DNA of 26,380 nucleotides. Source: Branchiostoma floridae. Taxonomy: Eukaryota > Chordata > Leptocardii > Amphioxiformes > Branchiostomatidae. The stretch is taken from contig NC_049993.1 in the NCBI RefSeq assembly GCF_000003815.2, forward strand, positions 20,710,394 to 20,736,773. Reading direction: 5' to 3'. The translations under genes and the position numbers were made by a program. Within the stretch, counting starts at the first letter, position 1. Every line of letters begins with the position of its first letter. Positions 1-7,236 of the stretch are shown in pieces. A model generated the notes under the pieces. It was not told the DNA's origin, did not search any database, and worked only from the letters and a program-made list of their open reading frames with translations.

Positions 1-165
1 ACTTCACACGACTTTCTTCACTTCACTCATTACATGTGTAAATGAGTACCTAAGCTTCAGGAATTAGGGACATCGCTCAGATAGGGCGTTAATTGGAGAT
101 CACGTTTGAGGAGAGCCACACCTAGAGCCCGTTAAAGAACCCACCACACTGGGAGCCAGACAGGA
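1..165 (+). repeat. SINE-like repeat copy, 5' truncated by window edge
   Basis: This stretch matches the right half of the element at 11448-11640 almost base for base (shared words include ATGTGTAAATGAGTACCT, GTTAATTGGAGATCAC and GAGGAGAGCCACACCTA). The complete reverse copy at 560-1085 shares GTTAAAGAACCC. The tRNA-like head lies outside the window. The family name is unknown to me; the assignment rests on copies inside this window. Confidence 0.7.
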
Positions 166-176
166 TCGGGGACGCA

Positions 177-310
177 AGGCAGTCAGCCCGCCGATCTCAC
201 ATTAGCACTCTGCGGAGTTTAAGCCCGAAGGAGTTATCGCTACCTAGGTGGACCTCATCGGGCTTAAACTCCCGGGGGGTTGATAGGAGATCGGCGGGCC
301 TGACTGTCTT
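177..310. repeat. Foldback (imperfect inverted) repeat
   Basis: Two nested pairs of arms fold back on one another. The inner arms are 215-228 (GAGTTTAAGCCCGA) and 258-271, a perfect 14-bp reverse complement with a 29-base loop. The outer arms are 177-197 and 288-310, which pair over about 21 bases with one extra base and one mismatch. The interrupted hairpin resembles a small foldback MITE inserted next to the SINE-like copy. No target duplication was identified. Confidence 0.7.
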
Positions 311-384
311 GGGCCACCGAATAAACTGTCCTAGCTGCCCGATCCAACTGGCCCCCAGGGTACAGGGCTGAATTCGCAGGCAGG

Positions 385-512
385 GAAAGCAAAAGAAAAT
401 GGCAGCCACACCGGAACGAAGAAGTGCAAAAAGTTACTGAGAATAAAGACCATTGTTTGTTTCCAGAGGAAGAAAGATACAAGAAAAACAAAGAAGTAGT
501 GCAAGACATATG
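385..512 (+). pseudogene. Deleted TRIM-NHL gene fragment (start fused to coiled coil)
   Basis: The first part (about 385-413) matches the leader and start codon of gene B (AGCAGGAGAAAATGGC in B, AGCAAAAGAAAATGGC here). It is followed at once, from about 414, by sequence matching the gene B coiled coil around 12655-12750. The RING, B-box and first half of the coiled coil are missing. The ATG frame hits a stop after 13 codons. The coiled-coil frame is shifted by one base from the ATG frame and reads EEVQKVTENKDH, close to QEVQKVAEKKDH in B, before stopping near 510. It is therefore dead. It shows that the family once extended, or was copied, to the left of gene A. Internal deletion or template switching would explain the junction. 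Confidence 0.75.
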
Positions 513-559
513 ACCTTGTGACTGCAGTTCAAGGTCACAATTCATTGGGCTCTTTAGCA

Positions 560-1085
560 GAATTTTATTATATAAGGATTCTCCATATATAATGATATAT
601 AATGACAATGGAGGGTATGGCGAAACAGGTGTCAAACGTCACCTCTTCAAAGCCGCCATACACACATGTTTGCACATGTTTACACACGGCGGGGTTATAC
701 CGCCCCTTATGGGGTGACATACCTTTTCGCTGGCTAATTACAAGACGGGGATGCGCCAGGTCTCCCGTCGGGGTGATTTGAAGTGAATCACCAACTCCAG
801 ACAGAAGGGTTTGCTCCATCTCACACCGCACCATCGCACATGTGGGGGTTCTTTAACGTGCATGGGGTGTGACTCTCCCCATACACGGGACCTCCATTTA
901 ACGTCCTATCCGAGGGACGGCCCTATCCGAAGCTAGGTACTCATTTTCACCTGAGTATAGTGAGGAAAGCGATGTAAAGTGCCTTTCCCAAGGGCACAAA
1001 ATCAGTGACACGCAGTCGGATTTGAACCCGCGACCTTTCGGTCACGAGGCATAAATGCCGCCGCTGCGCCACGCGACTTCACGCC
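560..1085 (-). repeat. tRNA-derived SINE-like element, reverse orientation
   Basis: Read on the minus strand, the element starts with a tRNA-like head at about 1080-1011. It has an A-box-like TGGCGCAGCGG and a B-box-like GGTTCAAATCC, the hallmarks of an internal RNA polymerase III promoter. Next come a conserved core (TGTGCCCTTGGGAAAGGCAC), then GAGTACCTAGCTTCGG, GTTAAAGAACCC and a longer tail. The core is shared with 11448-11640. I could not fold a convincing anticodon arm, so this is not a functional tRNA gene. The 5' and 3' limits are approximate. Confidence 0.65.
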
Positions 1086-1224
1086 TATACCACGCGACTT
1101 CAGAATCAGGAAAATAAAGGATGTTGACCAGGAAAACTTTTAAAGTAGTCCATAGTTAACATTTTAAGACTTCATAGTTGGGTTTTAACATAATTTTTTA
1201 ATCAAAACTGCACAATACCAGGCC

Positions 1225-1425
1225 GTCTGGTGGCTATTCCGCCTACTCGCCTTGAGTACCCGTGCCATCCACTCACGTAAGTACAGAACTCTACGATGCA
1301 GGTGTGACACTGCGAAGTATGCCTTTTACGCTTGGACAATTCCCAAGTGGAAATGTATGACTCTCCGCCCACATTGTTGACAGCCCCTCACTGGATACAT
1401 TCAAGAGCAGGTTGCTGTCATTGCA
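1225..1425 (+). pseudogene. Relic of non-LTR retrotransposon reverse transcriptase C-terminus
   Basis: Around 1370-1420 one frame reads AHIVDSPSLDTFKSRLL, preceded after small frame slips by WN-DLPP-like codons. This resembles the usual C-terminal ending of many animal non-LTR ORF2 proteins (a WNxLPxxIV, SxxSFKxRL-type pattern). Stops and frame changes show it is dead. The clade cannot be told from so short a piece. The match is from memory of the family and was not searched. Confidence 0.4.
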
Positions 1426-1482
1426 CATCTGCGTGATATTTCTGCTAGGAAGTTTGCAGACTATGGACTAGAACTAGAAATT

Positions 1483-1726
1483 ATATTGTAGAGTAGATTC
1501 ATCCCTCAAGCTACCGCGACATCTTGCACACTGCAGTCGTCCCTCAGAAAGACATCTGGAGCCGCATAGTTCAAGTTTTGAACTTTTATTCAGCCTGTCG
1601 GCCAAACTAGTTTCGCTTTGTACAGCTTCTTCAGTGGCTAGAGGCTAAATGACACAAGTACAGTGAAGTTTGCACTTATATACCTTTCCAGTGCATTCTG
1701 CCCTGGTACATATTGCACCTTAGATC
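1483..1726 (-). mobile_element. Penelope-like terminal fragment (reverse)
   Basis: The 244-base segment is flanked by a 22-base direct repeat (1461-1482 and 1727-1748, beginning CTATGGACTAGAAC), as expected of an insertion or of template switching. On the minus strand it has the terminal layout typical of Penelope-like elements: a TATATAAGTGC word, then CTGAAGA, GAAAC and a following AATAAAAGTTC. It contains the hammerhead-like fold listed separately. The Penelope assignment also leans on the endonuclease fragment just downstream. Confidence 0.5.
1601..1638 (-). ncRNA. Hammerhead-ribozyme-like fold in Penelope-like terminus
   Basis: On the minus strand, from 1638 down to 1601, the order is GCCA (stem I), CTGAAGA (core CUGANGA), one extra A, GCT / loop GTACAA / AGC (stem II), GAAA (core), C-TA-G (minimal stem III), U-U, and TGGC (stem I closing strand). 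This is the hammerhead arrangement with a very short stem III, as reported for Penelope-like retroelements. The extra A before stem II and the GUU triplet may weaken activity. Confidence 0.5.
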
Positions 1727-1833
1727 CTATGGACTAGAACTAGAAATTGTTACTAGAACATACCAATCTGGCGGAAAGTCAGCTGTGTATACAGTGTAAA
1801 CAATGTTGGAGCAGTGGCAGCTGAGGTAAGAAC

Positions 1834-2040
1834 ATGGACCACCACACTCAGCTACACCAAGGACATTCCTTCAGACTGGATACTACAGACATTCTTGACC
1901 GCGAACCACGGTGGTACGAACGGGGTGTCAAGGAGGCCATCTACGAGCGGATCTACAATCCCACCTTAAACCGGAAGGGAGGACTGCGCGTAGAACTTTC
2001 CAGTACATGGGACCCCGCCTCGCACCACAAAGGACATTAG
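1834..2040 (+). pseudogene. Penelope-like element GIY-YIG endonuclease C-terminus (truncated)
   Basis: The open frame encodes 68 residues with the string ILDREPRWYERGVKEAIYER followed by NPTLNRKGGLR. I recognise this as the C-terminal part of the GIY-YIG endonuclease of Penelope-like retroelements (REPRW, RGVKEAI, LNR-GGLR). That endonuclease nicks the target so that the element's reverse transcriptase can prime. The reverse transcriptase and the GIY-YIG start are missing, with an in-frame stop at 1822-1824, so this is a 5'-truncated dead copy. Its 3' region continues through 2041-2300 and includes the hammerhead-like fold at 2193-2238. The ATG at 1834 is only the first Met of the fragment, not a real start. 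Confidence 0.8.
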
Positions 2041-2192
2041 TTTTTTCCTATGGTATTGTCTGACCATAGGAACTATCCTAACATGATTTACATTTGTGTA
2101 ACCTTTTGCATATGATCCTAACGATTTAGTGGTTAAACCAGTTTTTCTAGTTAGCTGTACTGGTATTGAATTGTTCTGACTAGTTCATTCTG

Positions 2193-2238
2193 CTTTTGCT
2201 GAAGAAGAGTGATGGATGTCACTCGAAACGTCCGGAAG
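2193..2238 (+). ncRNA. Hammerhead-ribozyme-like fold downstream of Penelope-like endonuclease
   Basis: The order is CTTTTG (2193-2198, stem I), CTGAAGA (2199-2205), one extra A, GAGTG / loop / CACTC (stem II, 2207-2211 with 2220-2224), GAAA (2225-2228), CG (2229-2230, stem III without a loop), TC (2231-2232), CGGAAG (2233-2238). The last pairs with CTTTTG through two G-U wobbles. Cleavage would fall after GUC at 2230-2232. It has the same architecture, including the extra A, as the fold at 1601-1638. Confidence 0.6.
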
Positions 2239-2442
2239 TAAATATCCGTTTTTTATCCAGTTGTAGAGATTGAATTGTATTTGAATATGGACCTTCTCTG
2301 TGTTATCATGTGTAAACAATTTATGGACACACCTGCCATTCATCGGTGCATGATAAAAACTGTGGCTTTACAAGGCTGACGTTTTTGTTTGCACCTTTAT
2401 TTATTCATGAGAAGCCCAATAAAGCTTGGGAGGGGCAGCAAA

Positions 2443-4115
2443 ATGGCAGCCGTCTCGCCAAGACTTGGGGAGTTATTCCACGAAGAACTGACCTGCAGCA
2501 TCTGCCTGGAGCTGTTCACCAGGCCCAAGGTGCTGCCCTGTCAGCACACCTTCTGTCAGGACTGTCTACAGGACCTTATGAATATGATAGCTAAAAAATA
2601 CCGGAAATGTCCAAACTGTCGTCGGAAGGTCAGGCTGCCAGGTAAGGGGGTTGCAGGTTTGCCAGACAATCTCATGGCAGCAAATATGTGTGAGTGGCTG
2701 CGATACCAGGCCACGCTGTCAGGGGAAATAAGGGAACAGCCCCAGTCTGGAAACAGGTGCAGCTATCACCCTTCTGAAGAAGTTGCACTCTACTGTAAAC
2801 AGTGTAACATGCCAGTTTGTAATGAATGTTTGGATGAGGCACACAGTGATCATGAAACAATAAGCTGAAAAAAGNNNNNNNNNNNNNNNNNNNNNNNNNN
2901 NNNNNNNNNNNNNNNNNNNNNNNNNNNNNNNNNNNNNNNNNNNNNNNNNNNNNNNNNNNNNNNNNNNNNNNNNNNNNNNNNNNNNNNNNNNNNNNNNNNN
3001 NNNNNNNNNNNNNNNNNNNNNNNNNNNNNNNNNNNNNNNNNNNNNNNNNNNNNNNNNNNNNNNNNNNNNNNNNNNNNNNNNAACAAGAACTGCAGCAGGG
3101 AGGGTTCCCATCGCGCAGTCAGGAAACCACTTTAACCGAGGTGGTAGAAAAGTACCGACTTGAAAGAAAACTCCAAAAATCAGTACCTGCACAACCCCAG
3201 TCACTAAATATGGTAACTGTTGCAGGACTTCTCTTGTTGGTAGTCTTATTATGCAGCCAATTGTACATCCTGGCGGTCCAACCTCTCCTAAAGCCAATAA
3301 CTTTTGGTGGAGAGGGATCAGGAACAGGACAGTTTGAGGATCCAGTCAGTGTTGCTATTTCAGAAGAAGGGGAGATCTTTGTGGCAGACTTTGGGAATCA
3401 CAGAATCCAAGTCTTCAATTTGCAGGGGACATTTGTCCGACAGTTTCCAACAGTCGTGTCAGGTGGACAGAAGATGTACCCAAATGAAATAGCTACAGAC
3501 AGGGAGGGGAACCTGTGGGTGGTGGGGTTCACAAAGTCTGCTGAGTTTGCTGTGCTGTACAACAAACAGGGCAGGGTGCTGAGGAAGTTTGACTTACGTA
3601 AGACCAAGTGGGACAGAGGAGTTGCCGTGGACACCAGGAGGAACCACATCCTCATCACACAAACCACAGGAGATGAAGATAACGAGCATGGTGAAGTGTT
3701 CGTGTTCAGGCCGGATGGGACACTAGTGAGAACTGTGGGTCTGATGCAGGGGATGAAGCGTCCAGGTTACATCACTGTGGATGGGGAAGGGAACATTCTT
3801 GTGTCAGACCGTGAGAATCACTGTGTCTTTGTGTACAATGAGGACGGACAGTTTCTGTTCCAGTTTGGAGGTTGGGGAAGTGGTGAAGGTCAGTTTAAGA
3901 CTCCCAATGGCATCTGTACAGACAGGGCAGGAAACATCATCGTGGTAGACAGTATGAACCATCGTGTGGAGATGTTTGACAAGACAGGCAGATTCCTCAA
4001 ACACGTTGCTACATACATAATGTTGAGGCCATGGGGCGTTGCCATGGCAGCACAGGGACAGCTGGTGGTGACCGAGGTGGAAAATAACACTGTCCGCATT
4101 ATCCCCTCCTACTGA
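2443..4115 (+). CDS. TRIM-NHL gene A: RING, B-box, coiled coil, membrane segment, NHL (split by gap)
   Basis: Probable membrane-anchored E3 ubiquitin ligase. I chose the start at 2443 (AAAATGGC) because genes B and C and the pseudogene at 399 start the same way; an upstream in-frame ATG at 2389 has no counterpart. The N-terminal part has a C3HC4 RING (CSIC, CQHTFCQDC, CPNC) and a B-box (CSYH, CKQC, CNEC, HSDH). After the gap the frame runs open through the coiled-coil end, a hydrophobic segment from 3210 to about 3272, and six NHL repeats from about 3297 to a stop at 4113-4115. Just before the gap a C is missing relative to genes B and C (AGCTGAAAAAG against AGCCTGAAAAAG), giving a stop at 2866-2868. 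This may be a real frameshift or an error at a contig edge. The homologues need about 310 bases where 207 Ns stand. No introns are seen. Confidence 0.8.
2875..3081. other. Assembly gap (207 N)
   Basis: This is a run of 207 Ns inside gene A, covering most of the coiled coil. In gene B the matching segment is about 310 bases, so the stated gap length probably underestimates the missing sequence, unless the gene is truly deleted there. Confidence 0.95.
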
Positions 4116-4665
4116 CAACACAAGACCAATTCCTAACAAAACTGGTTGGCTTAGTGTAAAGATAGATCCCCAGTTGTGTTGTACCTGGTTAACAAGTCAA
4201 GTCAAAACAACAGCCCAAATTACTATATCACATCACATAAAGGTTTACTTGTATGGGTGAACTTGTATATATTGGCTCTTTTGAGCTCAACTGAAGGGAC
4301 TCACCCAATTGGTTACAAGATCAGTAAGTATAAATTTTATATATAAATAGTATAAAAGTTGACACTGTGTTTAGGTGTAGTCCTGTTTAGGTGTAGTCAT
4401 ACGAGTAGGTTAGTTGTTTTTAAGACTTGACTGTACTGTATATAACATTATATACATTATATATATACAATTTTCATTCAGTTTTGTTCTACAGATTGTA
4501 TTAGATAGAAAAAGACTTTCAATATTATATACTTCTTCGTCACAGGTCATTTGGCTGTTGTTTGTGATGAGCAGAAGCAGGGAAGAATAGGACATTGACC
4601 AATGATTGGCCTTTAGTTCAGTCCAGTGGAAACATTTGTAAGGCCTGATTTTTGCCTAACCTTTG
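4116..4665. other. Gene A 3' flank, no gene seen
   Basis: The flank is AT-rich, with TATATA runs at 4330-4350 and 4436-4470 and a short direct repeat (TGTTTAGGTGTAGTC twice, about 4369-4398). No canonical AATAAA occurs before the MITE at 4666; the nearest, at 4851-4856, is inside that MITE. I see no coding sequence. Confidence 0.5.
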
Positions 4666-5007
4666 CAGTGCCCGAAATCCTTTTTTGAGCCAGGTTGTCC
4701 AAGTGGCAACCTGAGTCAAAAGCCAGGTTGTGCCATCAACATTTCAGGTTGCCCCACTTTCAAGTTGCTACTTTCTTCAAATCAGCTACTTATCCCTTAT
4801 CCTTTCTTCTAGTTGTATGTAACTATGTAATATGTTTTATGTTATCAAAAAATAAATACAAAAGCTTATACACATAGGTGGGGGAAAAGCAGTGTTCCAA
4901 CTGCAAAATTTCAGTTTGCGCAGTGTGCAACCTGGGTTTAAAATCAAGTTGCGCGAAGCAAAATGAGGTTGCATTTTCAAGTGGGCAAGTGGGTATTTCG
5001 AGCCCTG
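4666..5007. mobile_element. hAT-like MITE, 342 bp
   Basis: The ends are inverted: CAGTGCCCGAAAT on the left and the reverse complement of CAGGGCTCGAAAT on the right. CAGGG/CAGTG-type ends are usual for hAT elements. The word CCTTTG lies flush against both ends (4660-4665 and 5008-5013), a 6-base direct repeat where hAT would normally leave 8. The interior is rich in AGGTTGC/GCAACCT words in both orientations. It contains no transposase. Confidence 0.6.
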
Positions 5008-5059
5008 CCTTTGACAATTATTACAAATGTAGTGGGGCTACCACAGTTAAAGTCCTCCC

Positions 5060-5107
5060 CACAGCTGGCACTGCTCTAGTATATATAATACAGCAGTGCC
5101 AGCTGTG
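5060..5107. repeat. Perfect 16-bp hairpin
   Basis: 5060-5075 (CACAGCTGGCACTGCT) is the exact reverse complement of 5092-5107, around a 16-base AT-rich loop containing TATATATA. No neighbouring gene explains it. Confidence 0.85.
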
Positions 5108-5174
5108 CCAGGTGTAGTAGACTGGAATCTGCTCTAAAACAGGTGTGAAAAAAGCCAGGAGAAACATGTTTTGT

Positions 5175-5223
5175 TGCATTGTGTTGCCGTAATGTTTATC
5201 CGGGTGTTTAAATTTGGCCCAGA
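5175..5223 (+). repeat. Left part of SINE-like element split by the 6.2-kb transposon
   Basis: The words GGGTGTTT and TTTGGCCCAGA match the head of the SINE-like element at 14320-14370 (GGGTGTTTGGCCCAGA). The matching sequence resumes at 11448 as AGAGGTCCTGGGTTT. The two halves join at AGA, the presumed target site. Confidence 0.6.
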
Positions 5224-5286
5224 CACTGGTGGGGCCTATAATGTCGAAAAAATGTCTATCGGACAGAAGACCCTCCAAAGACATTC
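5224..5286 (+). repeat. Left terminal inverted repeat
   Basis: The 63 bases start CACTGGTGGGGCC and end AAAGACATTC. They pair with 11385-11447 with mismatches at positions 11, 14, 26, 34 and 45 only. Confidence 0.9.
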
Positions 5287-5439
5287 CAAAACGGGAGAAC
5301 CCGAAGGAGACATTTTAAAAACTCAACTACATATTTTTAACCCGTGAAAGACATTTTGTTTACATCCTCTCTCAACACGTAAGGAAGGGACTCCCCTCGG
5401 AGACCATCCATTATTTAGAACAATAAGTACTCATTAAGT

Positions 5440-6110
5440 CGTTAGCGTCTTCCTGATAATTAATTGCTCCCCGCCCTCTGTGAAAGACAAGTACTTTTTG
5501 CTTTGTGCCTGCCCCCATGTAACGTCCTTGCTGCCCCAAGCGCCCAGTGATGCCGTAATGCTGCGGCCCGCCGGACTGCCCGTCTCCGAACTGCCACGGC
5601 TAGAGATCGCGTAACCAATGCTAAATGCCGCGGTAAAACCCTTACCTGTCCAGTAACTTATGGTAAAAAAATCCTCGGTCAACTTTGATCGTCGTTGGGA
5701 CAAGGTGAAGACTTACTTTGTCACTTGGTCAGGCATAAACATCGGATACCGTGACGTTAACAGTGAAAGTGACTTAACGTTACGTTTGATAGCTGTGAAC
5801 TGTAAATTTCGTTATGAAAATATGAGTAGATTTTTGTTGATGTTACGTTACATTTATTGTTCACCAGGCTAACGAAACATTAATATTACGCCTGCCTGTC
5901 GACGTAAACAAATAAAAATCAACCGAAAACGCGGCAGATAAAACAGGGAAGTCCCGCTTGGACCACGCACGCAGCGCTGCGATTCATCATTTGTTTACCC
6001 TTCAGGACGGCCTGCTATGCAAATGACTTAGGCATGACGTCACCGCTCCGATTTTCCCCGACCCAATTGTCGGCAGTCCGAGGAAGAACCGATCTGCCTC
6101 AGATTTCCGA
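5440..6110. promoter_or_regulatory. CpG-rich stretch with POU octamer and CRE-like sites
   Basis: This interior part of the transposon is rich in CpG, unlike the AT-rich sequence around it. It contains a perfect octamer ATGCAAAT at 6017-6024 and a perfect palindromic CRE TGACGTCA at 6035-6042. These are consensus sites for POU and ATF/CREB factors. Any promoter activity is inference. The 112-codon open frame starting at 6034 has no recognisable domain. Confidence 0.25.
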
Positions 6111-6883
6111 CAATTCCCATATTTGGAAGTTGGAACACTCGGGAGGATTGTGCAGACGTCATCTTCTCCTGCAGGACCGTGGGAAGCGGCAAGATCAACC
6201 GAACATGCCCCACCTCCCTGTCAAAATTGATTTATGGGCCCGCGAAAGGCCGGTCTGCGATCAAAAACCGGCGGGAAAACAGAGTGTGGTGAGGTTGAAA
6301 AAGGACCCGGGGCCTCCTCGAGTGAACGTTGTTGGTCTGATAAAAGCTCCTTGGTTAGAAATACCGTTTTAGCGACAAAGTGCCACACGAAATTACCCTT
6401 ACAACATACTTAGATTTCAGCTCTTCTTTTGCTCTCGGTTTTAGCTGTACATATGGAAAAAGATTTGGGCACAAGACGAACGATTTGCTATCTTTTCTAC
6501 GTCCTCCTTTCTTATTAATCTGCGTGTTTCAACTCAGAAATGCTCCAGATAGGTTGAAACCATGCAGATGAAGTACTAGAATTAATGAGGTTATATGTTT
6601 ATGTACTGTTTTATGTGTTAAAGTTGGAGACGCTAACAGCGCGCGCTGAGGAAAACAAAGGCCGTTTGAGAGCAAAGTGTAGCGAGTTTATTGTGCATCA
6701 TGTTTTCTTTTGTTATCGATAGCACTCATTGAATAACATATTTGAAAATACTACATGTACTATGTTTTTGTATAACATCGTAATATACATTTGTGACGGA
6801 GTATTAACAGCTTTTATTAACGCTTTTATACATACAGGTGCGTAGAATAGAAGTGCACAAGGAAGAATGCTGCAAGCCGACTT

Positions 6884-7040
6884 GTGTCTAGCCTCCGCCA
6901 GGCCCTTCCGACGTGGGTACGGGGATCGAGAAAAAAATCGGAAAGTTGGCCAGGGGAGTCAGTCCCCGCTAAGGATAATGGATTCCCCTCTGGAGCTGCG
7001 CGGCCGACCAACTCCTCTCGTAGCAAAACTCCCGGCCTGG
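6884..7040 (+). repeat. Diverged internal repeat, copy 1
   Basis: It aligns with 9636-9790. Both copies have GTCTAGCC, then CCAGGCC or CCAAGCC, GGGTAC, CGGGAT or GGGGAT, GGCCAGGGG or GGCCTGGGG, AGTCAGTCC, TTCCCCTCT, CGGCCG, and ACTCCTCT. The copies are quite diverged, with small gaps. The function is unknown; this may be an older repeat captured twice. Confidence 0.6.
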
Positions 7041-7113
7041 CAAATTATTCTCCATGTAACAGCCAGCAGAGTTCTACCGAAGTTCTGCCGAAGTGTTTAC
7101 GTCATTGAATTCT

Positions 7114-7236
7114 ACCAAGGACGTGATATAACGTCCTTGGTTCTACAAGTACTTTGATGGTCGGGGACTCGGGGTAGTCCTAACACTACATTATGACCTT
7201 CTTGTTTTTACTAAGGACGTTATAATAACGTCATTG
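7114..7236. repeat. Pair of ACGT-centred palindromes
   Basis: 7114-7141 is a perfect hairpin with 11-bp arms (ACCAAGGACGT) around GATATA. At 7212-7236 a second copy of the same design appears (AAGGACGTTATAATAACGTC), less perfect in the outer arm. They lie about 100 bases apart within the transposon. Confidence 0.6.

Noticed and set aside
264-834. Minus-strand frames over the left repeats
   Set aside because: They lie across SINE-like and foldback repeats and have no domain.
1011-1080. Functional tRNA gene on the minus strand
   Set aside because: A-box and B-box look good, but I could not form an anticodon stem, and the sequence continues into a repeat shared with other loci, so it is a SINE head.
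6034-6372. 112-codon frame as a captured gene
   Set aside because: No recognisable domain, no splice context and a start codon overlapping the CRE-like site; left as unexplained CpG-rich DNA.
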